Positions 1 through 7,501 of a stretch of DNA of 19,109 nt are shown here, piece after piece. The notes beneath the pieces are model-generated. The model saw only the letters and a program-made list of their open reading frames with translations, ran no database searches and had not been told where the DNA came from. Position 1 is the stretch's first letter, and each line of letters opens with the position of its first letter. The DNA is from an uncultured Lachnospiraceae bacterium (GTDB taxonomy: Bacteria > Bacillota > Clostridia > Lachnospirales > Lachnospiraceae): the NCBI GenBank assembly GCA_902782715.1, contig CACZOG010000260.1:1-19109 (forward strand), written 5' to 3'. Made by a program: the position numbers and the translations under genes.

Positions 1-13
1 CTTAGCCTGCTGC

Positions 14-727
14 TTATTTATTCTTATTAACGATTCTGCTTTCTGCCTTGCCTGTCTCGATGTCGATGTATCTAACGAATAATGAAACCTTGTTGTCTTC
101 GTTAAGGGCATTCCATACTTCGTTTGTGAAAGCATCGATGTCTCCGGAAAGTCCTACCCAAGTGGGTTCGCCTTCGAATGAAGGAAGAGGATTTCCGTCG
201 CCTTCGTATGTATGTATGAAGTGTCCTTCACCTGCAAAAGGATTCTCGTATGCGAATGTGAAGCGGTTGTGTGCGCCTTCACGTCCGTTATTGCTCTTAA
301 GGATTGATAAAGCGTAGTTGTATCTGCCGTTTTCTACATGCATGATACCTGAGATTCTGGGAGTTAAGTTGGGAGCATCGGGCTCGTAGCAGCGTGAACG
401 AAGGGACTGCTCGAATGTCATCTGCTTATCCATTCCTTCGTAGATAGTGTCTGTCTGATCTCCGTTCGTAACGATGGTCTTGTTACCGAGCACTCTTACG
501 GGAGCGTAGATAATAAGGCTGGGATCTTCAAGCTTTGACTCATCAAAAGCCTGTGTTCTGATTCCGTTTCCATCCTCAACAAAAATACGGTTACGGCTGT
601 TGGTACTTCTGCCCATGATAAAATATGCGGTTACCGCATACTTTCCGTCAGCACTCTTTCCGATCACTATACCTCTTCCGGGGTATGAATTGGTTTTTAA
701 GATTTCAGCAAGATTCTTCATTTCCAT
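14..727 (-). CDS. purO: PurO-type IMP cyclohydrolase
   Basis: Predicted to close the ring of FAICAR to give IMP, the last step of purine synthesis, in the cytosol. The 237-residue protein has no signal or membrane segment. It matches the stand-alone IMP cyclohydrolase family (PF07826, archaeal PurO type) rather than the C-terminal half of bifunctional PurH. Recognisable parts are the N-terminal NSYPGRGI stretch, the YFIMGRSTNSRNR segment near residues 35-47, and the NRFTFAYENPF region near 155-165. The ATG at 727 is preceded by AAGGAG (GGAG at 735-738) with a 7-nt spacer, which favours it over the second ATG two codons in. The stop lies 13 nt from the window edge, so the next gene downstream is not visible; an AICAR formyltransferase would be the expected partner (inference). 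Family recognition is by eye. Confidence 0.85.
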   Translation of the reverse strand: MEMKNLAEILKTNSYPGRGIVIGKSADGKYAVTAYFIMGRSTNSRNRIFVEDGNGIRTQAFDESKLEDPSLIIYAPVRVLGNKTIVTNGDQTDTIYEGMDKQMTFEQSLRSRCYEPDAPNLTPRISGIMHVENGRYNYALSILKSNNGREGAHNRFTFAYENPFAGEGHFIHTYEGDGNPLPSFEGEPTWVGLSGDIDAFTNEVWNALNEDNKVSLFVRYIDIETGKAESRIVNKNK

Positions 728-873
728 ACGCTTTCTCCTTTTATATTTTTAAATATTGTTTGCTTTTTATAAGTAACGAGGCAGTTTTAAACCCGCCTTG
801 GATTACTATCATAATCTTTTAATATGAATAAAGTGTGTATTTTTATAACGAAAAAGATGTTTAAGTCTCACAC

Positions 874-2670
874 TCAGGAAACATAGCCGTCGAGTCTGGC
901 GAAATATTCCGAATGAGCCGTGATATATTCCTCGTTAAAATTACTGTCACCGCCCTGGTGAAGTGTTGAAATGTACGAGTGAGCCAGACTTGCGGTCTCG
1001 GGTTTAACTCTTGCAACTATGGCAACACCGATGTTTGAACAGATATCGGCAATCCTTTCAAGATTGGATAAAATATCAAGGAACACGATACCCGAGCGGA
1101 CAGAACATGAACCCTCTCTTAAACGCTTGAGGTGATTGTCATGAAGCATATTGATTATATCATCCATTACTTCTTCCAAGGGCTCGATATGACGCGCTTC
1201 TTCAATGTCTCTTCTCTCAAATGCATTGACTGTATGGTTCACGATATTTTTTACAAGGTCAAATGCTACTTCCAGTTCATTCAATGCCTGCTCGGTAAAA
1301 GCAGTCTCATTATCGTAAAGTTCTTTAGCATCATCCGCAATATTGACCGCATGATCGCCAAGACGCTCGAATTCTTTTACAACCTTATGGTACTCGGTCA
1401 TGATCCTTACGTGCAGATCTTCTTTGACATGGGGCGATAAGTCAATGAGGTAGGTATCGACACAATCCGTCAGGTGATCGATGTTTTCCTCTTCCTCGTT
1501 GATCTCATCATATTTTTTCTCATCGAATTCTTTTAACAGTTCAAATGCCTTAAATGTATTGTTTATGGAAGAATGAAGCATAACATCAAGGCAGTCGTAA
1601 CATCCTCCGAATGCGATGGCCGGAGTATTAAAGAATACAGGGTTGAGTCCTGCGATCTTATCGTCGTATTTGCCTGCGGGCTTAACTTCGTCTTTAACAA
1701 TTTTCTTACTTAAGTTACCGAAAACCTTCATAAAAGGAAGCAGCACAACGCAGCCTAAGTTGAATATCGAGTTGGTGTTTGCGATCGTACCGGGAGTCAT
1801 GTTCGTATTCCACATTTTGTCAAGAAGACCCAGTTTGTGGATAACAAATACAACAACAATAACAAGAAGTGTTTTGCCCAGGTTGAACAGGATATTAACA
1901 ATACCGACTCTTCTCGCATCGTTCTTTGCGCCGATGGAGCACACGATGGCAGTCGTTACGCAGTCGCCCAGATATATTCCGACGATGATGACATATACAA
2001 CTTTAAAAGGAATCTCTCCCGCAGTGGAAAATGCCTGCAGGATACCAATCGAGGCTGACGAGGACTGAAGCGTGAAAGCCACGGCCGCTCCGACGATATA
2101 GCCGAGCACGGGGTTGTCTCCGAGACTCATAAAGAGCTTGTCGATGATCCCGCTTTCTTTTAAACCGCTTACCGAAGCCGTCATATTAAGAAGGCCGGTA
2201 AAAAGAATACCGAAGCCGACGGCGATATTTCCGATATTATCGGATTTTTTGAATTTGAAAAACATTATTAAAGTCACACCCAGAACAAGAGCTAAAGGTG
2301 CAAGTGTAGACGGCTGGAAAAATCTTAAAACGAATGAAGCATCGCCTTGGACATCGAGGAGTCTGATGATCTGACCTGTAACAGTAGTACCTACGTTGGC
2401 TCCGACGATGATACCGAATGACTGATTTAAGGAAATAATACCTGCGGCAACCAGACCGGAGGTGATTACTATCGTAGCTGTAGAAGATTGAATAACAGCA
2501 GTAACCAACACTCCGAGCAGAAAAGCCTTAATCGGATTGTCGGTAACTTTGCTCATTATAACTTTCAGTGTTCCGGACTGGCCTTCCTTAAGGCTGTTGC
2601 CCATAAGTTTCATCCCGTAAAGGAACAAAGCCAATCCACCCAGAAGCGAAATTACATTAAAAACGTACAT
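874..2670 (-). CDS. Na+/phosphate cotransporter with PhoU-like C-terminal domain
   Basis: Likely imports inorganic phosphate with sodium across the cytoplasmic membrane (NptA/YjbB-type, PF02690). The 598-residue protein carries the family's inverted repeat. The first half has QSST at residues 61-64 followed by the GANVGTT stretch; the second has QSSS at 202-205 followed by GIYLGDCVTT. These are the paired QSS motifs expected in both halves of the transporter. Residues from about 355 to the end form a soluble, helical PhoU-like domain rich in Glu, Lys and His that may sense phosphate status. The ATG at 2670 is preceded by AAAGGTGA with a 6-nt spacer. It is transcribed divergently from the 2796 gene and is probably a single-gene unit. 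The gap to the IMP cyclohydrolase is 146 bases, with no clear terminator seen in it. Length is normal for the two-domain form. Confidence 0.93.
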   Translation of the reverse strand: MYVFNVISLLGGLALFLYGMKLMGNSLKEGQSGTLKVIMSKVTDNPIKAFLLGVLVTAVIQSSTATIVITSGLVAAGIISLNQSFGIIVGANVGTTVTGQIIRLLDVQGDASFVLRFFQPSTLAPLALVLGVTLIMFFKFKKSDNIGNIAVGFGILFTGLLNMTASVSGLKESGIIDKLFMSLGDNPVLGYIVGAAVAFTLQSSSASIGILQAFSTAGEIPFKVVYVIIVGIYLGDCVTTAIVCSIGAKNDARRVGIVNILFNLGKTLLVIVVVFVIHKLGLLDKMWNTNMTPGTIANTNSIFNLGCVVLLPFMKVFGNLSKKIVKDEVKPAGKYDDKIAGLNPVFFNTPAIAFGGCYDCLDVMLHSSINNTFKAFELLKEFDEKKYDEINEEEENIDHLTDCVDTYLIDLSPHVKEDLHVRIMTEYHKVVKEFERLGDHAVNIADDAKELYDNETAFTEQALNELEVAFDLVKNIVNHTVNAFERRDIEEARHIEPLEEVMDDIINMLHDNHLKRLREGSCSVRSGIVFLDILSNLERIADICSNIGVAIVARVKPETASLAHSYISTLHQGGDSNFNEEYITAHSEYFARLDGYVS

Positions 2671-2711
2671 TTCATTTCACCTTTGCAACATTTCTCACAA
2701 TTAAACAGTTT

Positions 2712-2740
2712 ACTATAGTTTGCATATAAAAGGAAGTGAA
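2712..2740 (-). promoter_or_regulatory. Possible promoter for the Na+/phosphate cotransporter
   Basis: On the minus strand, TATAGT (2712-2717) lies 17 bp downstream of TTCACT (2735-2740), a 4/6 match to the -35 consensus. It sits about 40 bases before the start codon at 2670. The match is moderate and by eye only. Confidence 0.35.
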
Positions 2741-2766
2741 TTTTAATGTATATAAGGAAGTTTTTG

Positions 2767-2775
2767 TGATATAAT
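2767..2775 (+). promoter_or_regulatory. Extended -10 promoter for the plus-strand surface block
   Basis: TGATATAAT is a perfect extended -10 element (TGnTATAAT), with TATAAT at 2770-2775. No good -35 lies 16-18 bp upstream, which extended -10 promoters tolerate. The implied leader before the ATG at 2796 is only about 14 bases and carries a GAGAGAG ribosome-site-like stretch. Confidence 0.5.
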
Positions 2776-2795
2776 TCTTCGAGAGAGTCAACAAA

Positions 2796-3989
2796 ATGGA
2801 TAAAAAAAGCAAAAATCTGAAAATCTATATATTGTCATTTGTCGGTCTGGCCGTGCTGCTCGGGCTTCAGTTCGTGCTCCATCGCGCCACTCCCTTTATG
2901 AAGGACGATCTCTGGTATTCGACCAATCTTTCGAACGGCGGTTCCATCTCATCCCCCATGGACATCATCGAAAGCCAGGTATGGCACTATTTTAACTGGG
3001 GCGGACGCATTATAAACCATGCTCTCCTTCAGGTCATACTCAGTCTCGGTGAATTCGGTGCGGATATAATGAACATACTCGCCACCATCGTCCTCGGTCT
3101 TATGATCTGCCTTGTCGCAAAAGTAAAAAATCCCTTATATTATCTGCTTGCCGAAGCTATGATAGTTTCTTTTAACGCAAGCATTCATTTTTCCATGTGC
3201 TGGGAATCGGGAAGCGCCAATTATCTTTATTCATCTTCCTGGATCCTTCTGTATATTTACGTGATCCTCAGGAGCCTTAATCCGGATAAAAAGAAATTAA
3301 AAGGAATCGAGATCTGGATCGTTCCTCTTTCTCTGGCAGCCGGATGGAGTACCGAGAACATGGGGCCTTCCTGCTTCGTGCTTACCGCTTTTGCAATTGC
3401 GTGGGGACTTATTAAGAATAAAAAGGCAGAGGCTTATCTTATCGAAGGGGCAGTCTGTTCCGCTCTCGGAAGTGCCCTTTTGATCCTTGCCCCGGGCAAT
3501 TTCGTAAGAAACGAGTTCGTCGAGAAGGTTCCTCTTAGAAATCTCATCGAGAACAGGTTTAATAATTTTCTCGAGTCGTCCTGCGGATTTCTTTTCCCGA
3601 CACTGTTATTTGCGATAATTCTTTTCACGCTGCAGATGGTTTTATTCTTCAAAAGAAAAAGATCAGTGAATGCAGCAGATAACTTAAGCGCAGGCAGTCA
3701 GGGAGAAAAAGACATCGCCGAAGTCCAAGCAGGAAGCTTTCCGATCGAGGATATTGCTTTATTCGGCATCGGAATCGTTGCCCAGTGCGCAATGATCCTC
3801 TCACCCACATATCCGCAGCGCGCTTCGTTCGGAATCATGTGCGTTCTGATCGCATATATCATTTCCGTTCTATCGAAAATCACTAAAGAGAATGCCAGGG
3901 CAAACATCGCCCTGATCATTATGGGCGTCTCGATTTACATACATGCTTTAATTACGGTTTGCAAGGATCTTGTTTTTCCGTACTTTTAA
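2796..3989 (+). CDS. DUF6056-like polytopic membrane protein, putative GT-C transferase
   Basis: This 397-residue protein is almost entirely hydrophobic with roughly ten membrane segments. After the first segment an extracytoplasmic loop carries the acidic pair Asp37-Asp38 (FMKDDLWYS), then WHYFNWGGRIINH near 65-77 and CWESGSANYLY near 127-137. These match my recollection of the DUF6056 family (PF19528), which resembles lipid-phosphate-sugar-dependent GT-C glycosyltransferases in placing acidic residues in the first outer loop. No activity is established. It opens a plus-strand series of membrane genes ending in GDP-fucose synthase. The ATG at 2796 follows a short leader with GAGAG. The protein ends right after its last hydrophobic segment, with no C-terminal soluble domain, so it may be shorter than some relatives. 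A polymerase-like role is an alternative. Confidence 0.75.
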   Translation: MDKKSKNLKIYILSFVGLAVLLGLQFVLHRATPFMKDDLWYSTNLSNGGSISSPMDIIESQVWHYFNWGGRIINHALLQVILSLGEFGADIMNILATIVLGLMICLVAKVKNPLYYLLAEAMIVSFNASIHFSMCWESGSANYLYSSSWILLYIYVILRSLNPDKKKLKGIEIWIVPLSLAAGWSTENMGPSCFVLTAFAIAWGLIKNKKAEAYLIEGAVCSALGSALLILAPGNFVRNEFVEKVPLRNLIENRFNNFLESSCGFLFPTLLFAIILFTLQMVLFFKRKRSVNAADNLSAGSQGEKDIAEVQAGSFPIEDIALFGIGIVAQCAMILSPTYPQRASFGIMCVLIAYIISVLSKITKENARANIALIIMGVSIYIHALITVCKDLVFPYF

Positions 3990-4013
3990 CTTTGAAAGAT
4001 AAATGCAGGACGA

Positions 4014-4652
4014 ATGTCCGAAAGGCCGATCGTTGAAAATATGACAGACAAAAAGAAATCAACAACCGAATACATTAACATTGCAGTGTCGGCAGTCTTA
4101 ACATTTCTGCTTCTTTCTTTGTATATTTACGAAAAAAGAAGCTTATCTCATTTTGCCGTAATTATCGTACTGACACTGCTTATTTCAGTTTTTACAAAAT
4201 CTTTTAGAAGCGAATCCGTATTCAGAACCGTTGCCGCGGAACTCGCTTTTCTTCCATACATATCATTTCGCATCGATATGGGCAGAAATGTTTTTGATTT
4301 CACGGGAATCAAAGCCTTTTACCAGGTGTGCATAATGTACTCGGTTCTTTTAAGAATTTATGTTCCACTTGGGGCTATAATCCTTCTGATAATATTTATG
4401 CAAAAAGAAACGGAATTCAATCTCAAAAAGTGCAGGAAATACATTCCGTTAGCACTAATTTTGCCGGTGTTGTTTGTAACCGGCGTAGTTTTAAATCCCT
4501 TGGCGGATATTTGTCTCTTCGCATTCACTGTGATCATTATCGCAATTCTTAAAGATATTTCGGAATCATACATTTACGAAAATAATGAATCATTGCTTAT
4601 CAATTTGCCTTTTTATTTTCTGGCGCTTACGGCAATCTTTCAAATAAGATGA
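4014..4652 (+). CDS. Unrecognised membrane protein, about 6 membrane segments
   Basis: I do not recognise this 212-residue protein. After a charged start of about 20 residues it has paired hydrophobic segments near 25-40, 47-62 and 75-85, then segments in the second half separated by Lys/Glu-rich loops such as MQKETEFNLKKCRK near 129-142. It has no cysteine-pair, nucleotide-binding or catalytic motif I can name. It begins 24 nt after the preceding stop and ends 39 nt before the acyltransferase, so it is probably cotranscribed with both. The ribosome site before ATG 4014 is weak (AGGA with a 3-nt spacer), and the in-frame ATG at 4041 has none. It reads as more A+T-rich than the preceding gene. 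A small accessory subunit for the neighbouring membrane enzymes is possible but unsupported. Confidence 0.65.
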   Translation: MSERPIVENMTDKKKSTTEYINIAVSAVLTFLLLSLYIYEKRSLSHFAVIIVLTLLISVFTKSFRSESVFRTVAAELAFLPYISFRIDMGRNVFDFTGIKAFYQVCIMYSVLLRIYVPLGAIILLIIFMQKETEFNLKKCRKYIPLALILPVLFVTGVVLNPLADICLFAFTVIIIAILKDISESYIYENNESLLINLPFYFLALTAIFQIR

Positions 4653-4691
4653 GAAAAATGTTAATTCAGATAATAGGGGACTTAAGCAGTC

Positions 4692-5849
4692 ATGGCCGGA
4701 CAGCGAATAAAAGCAAATAAAAAATTTATGGTGTTATCTGCAATCGGAATATTTATGGTTGCGGACCATCATACCTTTACGGCACTAAACCTCTTCGGCG
4801 ATTTTATACCATATAATTCTTTTTTCATGCCGATGTTTGTGTTTATTTCCGGATATTTTAACAAAGTGGATCCGGATACAGCTTTACTACCGTACACCCG
4901 AAAGAAAATCAAATCACTTCTCTTGCCTTATGTGATCATAAGCGCTTTGGTTCTAATTATTCAGTTACTGATGAATCTGTTTAAAACAGGAACCTTTGAG
5001 CCTCTTCCTTCCGGATATCTTTTGTATATGCTTGAACGCATAGTAACATCGGGGTCGCCATTTGCACTTGTTACACCGATGTGGTTTGTAATAACGCTTT
5101 TCGCGCTTCTTTTAGTATATGCATTTCTAAAAAAACTCCTTGGCAGAATCTGGAACAGTTATGTAATGTTTGCGGTATTCTGTGCACTTCATCTGGCTAC
5201 GGTTTATCTGGCAAAAATGTTTGCCTCTGAATCAATTCACTGGTTTTTGCTTCCTCTTAAAGTTTTATTTTTCCTTCCGTTTCTGGAACTTGGAATTATA
5301 TACAGAGACCGACTTGAGAAAAAACATTCCAAGTTAGAGGGAGGATGGAAAATCGTTATTCTTGCGGTACTCCTTGTTATCAACATGATTCGTACTATGT
5401 ATTTACCGATGGCCTACGATGTGGCATTTGATTCGATAGATGAACTTGCCGGATTTACAAGTCCGTTTATTATTACGCCTTTGATTTCTTCCGTAGTAGG
5501 AATTGCGTTTTGGCTGACAATTGCGGATTTGATTGAAAGTCCGGTTGCCAAAAGCAAATTCATAAACTTCATGTCCTGCAACACATTCTGGATAATGGGG
5601 CTTCATATCACATTTTACAACATCTTTAACTGCATTCTGATGCTGATTTGTAAAGTAATTTCACCACTGCCTTTTTTCAGTGTGGAGACTTTTCAGGAAA
5701 CAGAGTGGTATTTCTGGGAAATCAGTCCCAATATCAAACTGGCATATTTGATCATTGGGATTTTGGGACCGTTAGGATGTAAATGGATTTATGATTCCCT
5801 TTGCGGATTGATAAAAAAAAGAAATCGTAACACAGAAAAGAATGAATAG
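4692..5849 (+). CDS. Acyltransferase-3 family membrane protein (O-acetyltransferase type)
   Basis: Predicted integral-membrane acyltransferase (PF01757; OafA and fucose 4-O-acetylase relatives) that moves an acyl group, usually acetyl, onto a surface sugar. The 385-residue protein has about ten membrane segments. Its first segment contains the family's His-bearing stretch VADHHTF near residues 23-29, followed by MPMFVFISGYF near 46-56, which corresponds to the common F-x-SGY/F element. MWFVITLFALLL lies near 136-147, and further helices fill the C-terminal half. Residue 47 onward gives the highest confidence. The ATG at 4692 is preceded by AGGGGA about 11 nt upstream. The end overlaps the VanZ-like gene by 8 nt, so the two are probably translationally coupled. 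With GDP-fucose synthase downstream, acylation of a fucose-containing glycan is plausible, but the acceptor is not shown by sequence. Confidence 0.85.
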   Translation: MAGQRIKANKKFMVLSAIGIFMVADHHTFTALNLFGDFIPYNSFFMPMFVFISGYFNKVDPDTALLPYTRKKIKSLLLPYVIISALVLIIQLLMNLFKTGTFEPLPSGYLLYMLERIVTSGSPFALVTPMWFVITLFALLLVYAFLKKLLGRIWNSYVMFAVFCALHLATVYLAKMFASESIHWFLLPLKVLFFLPFLELGIIYRDRLEKKHSKLEGGWKIVILAVLLVINMIRTMYLPMAYDVAFDSIDELAGFTSPFIITPLISSVVGIAFWLTIADLIESPVAKSKFINFMSCNTFWIMGLHITFYNIFNCILMLICKVISPLPFFSVETFQETEWYFWEISPNIKLAYLIIGILGPLGCKWIYDSLCGLIKKRNRNTEKNE

Positions 5850-6354
5850 TAACAAAAACAAAGCAATAAGAATAATCACCATAATAACCATACTGACAGT
5901 CGCCGTAATCTGGGGACATTCCGTAATGCCGAGGGGCGCCTCGACACAGGAGAGCGTCTTCTTTAAGGATATGGTCGATGATCTCCTTCATGCGATGAGC
6001 GGAAATACTCTGCTTGAGATATCCGAGGCACTGCTTCGTAAAAGTGCGCATTTTATCGAATATGCCGTTCTCGGATCCGAGCTCTCGCTTTTATTCGTTC
6101 TGTACGGATTAAAAAAGGATGAAACAAGAAATGTGAAAACAATATTCATCGGACATATCATGCAGCTCTTCATCGTTTCGGTTTTAGTTGCCATGATCGA
6201 TGAGACAATTCAGTATTTCTCCGGAAGATACAGCAGTCTGTTCGATGTCTGGCTGGATCTGACAGGTGTTACTTTTGCGGCAATTGTTTTCTTTATCATA
6301 GTTTCGATCAAAGCGAAAAAGCGCCAAAATCAGCCTGAAACAAAACGCCGGTAA
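5842..6354 (+). CDS. VanZ-like family membrane protein
   Basis: This 170-residue protein has four predicted membrane segments and the VanZ-like (PF04892) signature: HSVMP near residue 26 after the first helix, LLRKSAHFIEYAVLG near 64-78, and the last block IDETIQYFSGRYSS followed by FDVWLDLTG near 118-141. VanZ of enterococci gives low-level teicoplanin resistance by an unclear mechanism; most relatives are of unknown role, often near envelope or capsule genes. Here it starts inside the end of the acyltransferase gene (8-nt overlap, ATG within GAATGAATAG), so its partner is probably that enzyme or the same envelope pathway. The C-terminus is a short Lys/Arg-rich cytosolic tail. Family assignment is firm; a resistance role should not be assumed. 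Confidence 0.9.
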   Translation: MNSNKNKAIRIITIITILTVAVIWGHSVMPRGASTQESVFFKDMVDDLLHAMSGNTLLEISEALLRKSAHFIEYAVLGSELSLLFVLYGLKKDETRNVKTIFIGHIMQLFIVSVLVAMIDETIQYFSGRYSSLFDVWLDLTGVTFAAIVFFIIVSIKAKKRQNQPETKRR

Positions 6355-6419
6355 CGATAGGAAATCGAAAATACGGAAATACACAAAAAAACAGGAAAAT
6401 GATCAATATTCAAATTTAA

Positions 6420-6448
6420 TAGAAATATATCAGAATAAAAGGTATAAT
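6420..6448 (+). promoter_or_regulatory. Likely promoter for GDP-fucose synthase
   Basis: TATAAT at 6443-6448 lies 17 bp after TAGAAA (6420-6425, 4/6 of the -35 consensus), inside the A+T-rich 137-base gap between the VanZ-like gene and the ATG at 6492. It suggests the fucose gene has its own start of transcription in addition to read-through from the block upstream. No terminator hairpin is seen after the VanZ-like stop. Confidence 0.5.
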
Positions 6449-6491
6449 AATATTCGGTCTTTATTTAATCAATTGAAAAGAGATAAGCATT

Positions 6492-7433
6492 ATGGAAAAG
6501 AATTCTAAAATATATGTTGCGGGCCATCGCGGAATGGTCGGCTCGGCAATCGTAAGAGAACTTAAAAAACAGGGATACAACAATATAATCACCCGTACCC
6601 ATGCAGAACTTGATCTTTGCAGGCAGGAAGCGGTCGAGAAATTCTTTGCAGAGGAAAAACCTGAATATGTTTTCCTTGCAGCTGCCAAAGTCGGCGGAAT
6701 CGAAGCAAATCAAAGCGCTCTTGCGGACTTTATGTATTACAACATGACTCTTGAAATGAACGTAATTCATTCAGCATGGCAGAACGGATGCAAGAAACTG
6801 GAATTCTTAGGTTCTTCATGTATTTATCCCCGTCTCGCTCCTCAGCCCATGTCAGAGGACTGTCTTTTGACATCAGAGCTCGAGAAAACAAATGAAGCAT
6901 ATGCTCTCGCCAAAATTTCGGGACTTAAATACTGTGAGTTCTTAAACAAACAGTACGGTACTGATTACATATCCGTAATGCCTACAAATCTTTACGGTCC
7001 CAATGACAATTATCATCCCACACATTCGCATGTTCTTCCCGCACTTATAAGACGTTTCCACGAAGCAAAGGAAGCCGGCTTAAAGAGTGTTACATGCTGG
7101 GGCGACGGTTCACCGCTTCGTGAATTCTTATACGTAGACGATCTCGCAAATCTATGTGTATTTCTTATGAATAATTATTCGGGCAATGAAACTGTGAATG
7201 CAGGTACCGGCAAAGAATTAACCATCAAAGAATTAACAACTCTCGTAGCCAAAATCGTTGGTTATGAAGGTGAAATTCTCTGGGACCCTTCAAAGCCAAA
7301 CGGCACTCCGAGAAAGCTTCTTGATGTTTCAAAAGCAAAAGAACTCGGCTGGACATATACCACAGAGCTTGAGGACGGAATCAGACTCACATACGAAGAT
7401 TTCCTCAATAATCCGATGAGAGCGGAAAGATAG
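6492..7433 (+). CDS. fcl: GDP-L-fucose synthase
   Basis: Converts GDP-4-keto-6-deoxy-mannose to GDP-L-fucose with NADPH, by epimerisation at C3 and C5 and then reduction, in the cytosol. The 313-residue length is close to the E. coli enzyme. It has the NADP-binding GHRGMVGSA stretch at 11-19 and the short-chain dehydrogenase catalytic set: Ser108 in GSSCIYP, Tyr137 and Lys141 in YALAK. Cys110 and His180, the acid/base pair used in epimerisation, are also present, as is the NLYGPNDNYHP loop near 166-176. All key residues are intact, so an active enzyme is expected. It is the last gene of the plus-strand block and is followed 14 nt later by a strong terminator. The partner gmd (GDP-mannose 4,6-dehydratase), often adjacent, is not in this window. 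Confidence 0.95.
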   Translation: MEKNSKIYVAGHRGMVGSAIVRELKKQGYNNIITRTHAELDLCRQEAVEKFFAEEKPEYVFLAAAKVGGIEANQSALADFMYYNMTLEMNVIHSAWQNGCKKLEFLGSSCIYPRLAPQPMSEDCLLTSELEKTNEAYALAKISGLKYCEFLNKQYGTDYISVMPTNLYGPNDNYHPTHSHVLPALIRRFHEAKEAGLKSVTCWGDGSPLREFLYVDDLANLCVFLMNNYSGNETVNAGTGKELTIKELTTLVAKIVGYEGEILWDPSKPNGTPRKLLDVSKAKELGWTYTTELEDGIRLTYEDFLNNPMRAER

Positions 7434-7447
7434 TTTATAAAAAAACA

Positions 7448-7477
7448 GGCGGAGCAAATGCTCCGCCTTTTCTTTTT
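7448..7477. terminator. Bidirectional intrinsic terminator between convergent blocks
   Basis: GGCGGAGC (7448-7455), loop AAAT, GCTCCGCC (7460-7467) form a perfect 8-bp G+C-rich stem. On the plus strand it is followed by TTTTCTTTTT (7468-7477). On the minus strand the A-run at 7438-7445 supplies a T-tract after a short CTG. It lies between the fucose synthase stop (7433) and the stop of the convergent gene (7502), so it can end both transcripts. Confidence 0.93.
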
Positions 7478-7501
7478 GATCAAAAGTCTGTCAAATGGTT
7501 A

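Noticed and set aside
780..805. AGGC...GCCT inverted repeat upstream of the IMP cyclohydrolase as an operator or purine riboswitch.
   Set aside because: Only four outer base pairs match cleanly, and none of the conserved purine riboswitch core sequences is seen.
1616..2068. 150-residue open frame on the plus strand opposite the phosphate transporter.
   Set aside because: It lies wholly antisense to a well-supported gene, has no ribosome site and shows no recognisable domain; it is an echo of the real gene's codon pattern. The same applies to the other antisense frames.
3987..4016. The 4014 gene is in the same frame as the DUF6056-like gene, suggesting one gene split by a stop codon.
   Set aside because: Two stops (TAA and a TGA 3 bases on) separate them, and the 4014 protein begins with a charged tail and its own membrane segments. 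A shared frame is expected one time in three.
5842..6354. Glycopeptide resistance gene because of the VanZ-like family.
   Set aside because: No VanH, VanA, VanX, VanR or VanS genes are nearby, and most VanZ-like proteins are not linked to resistance.
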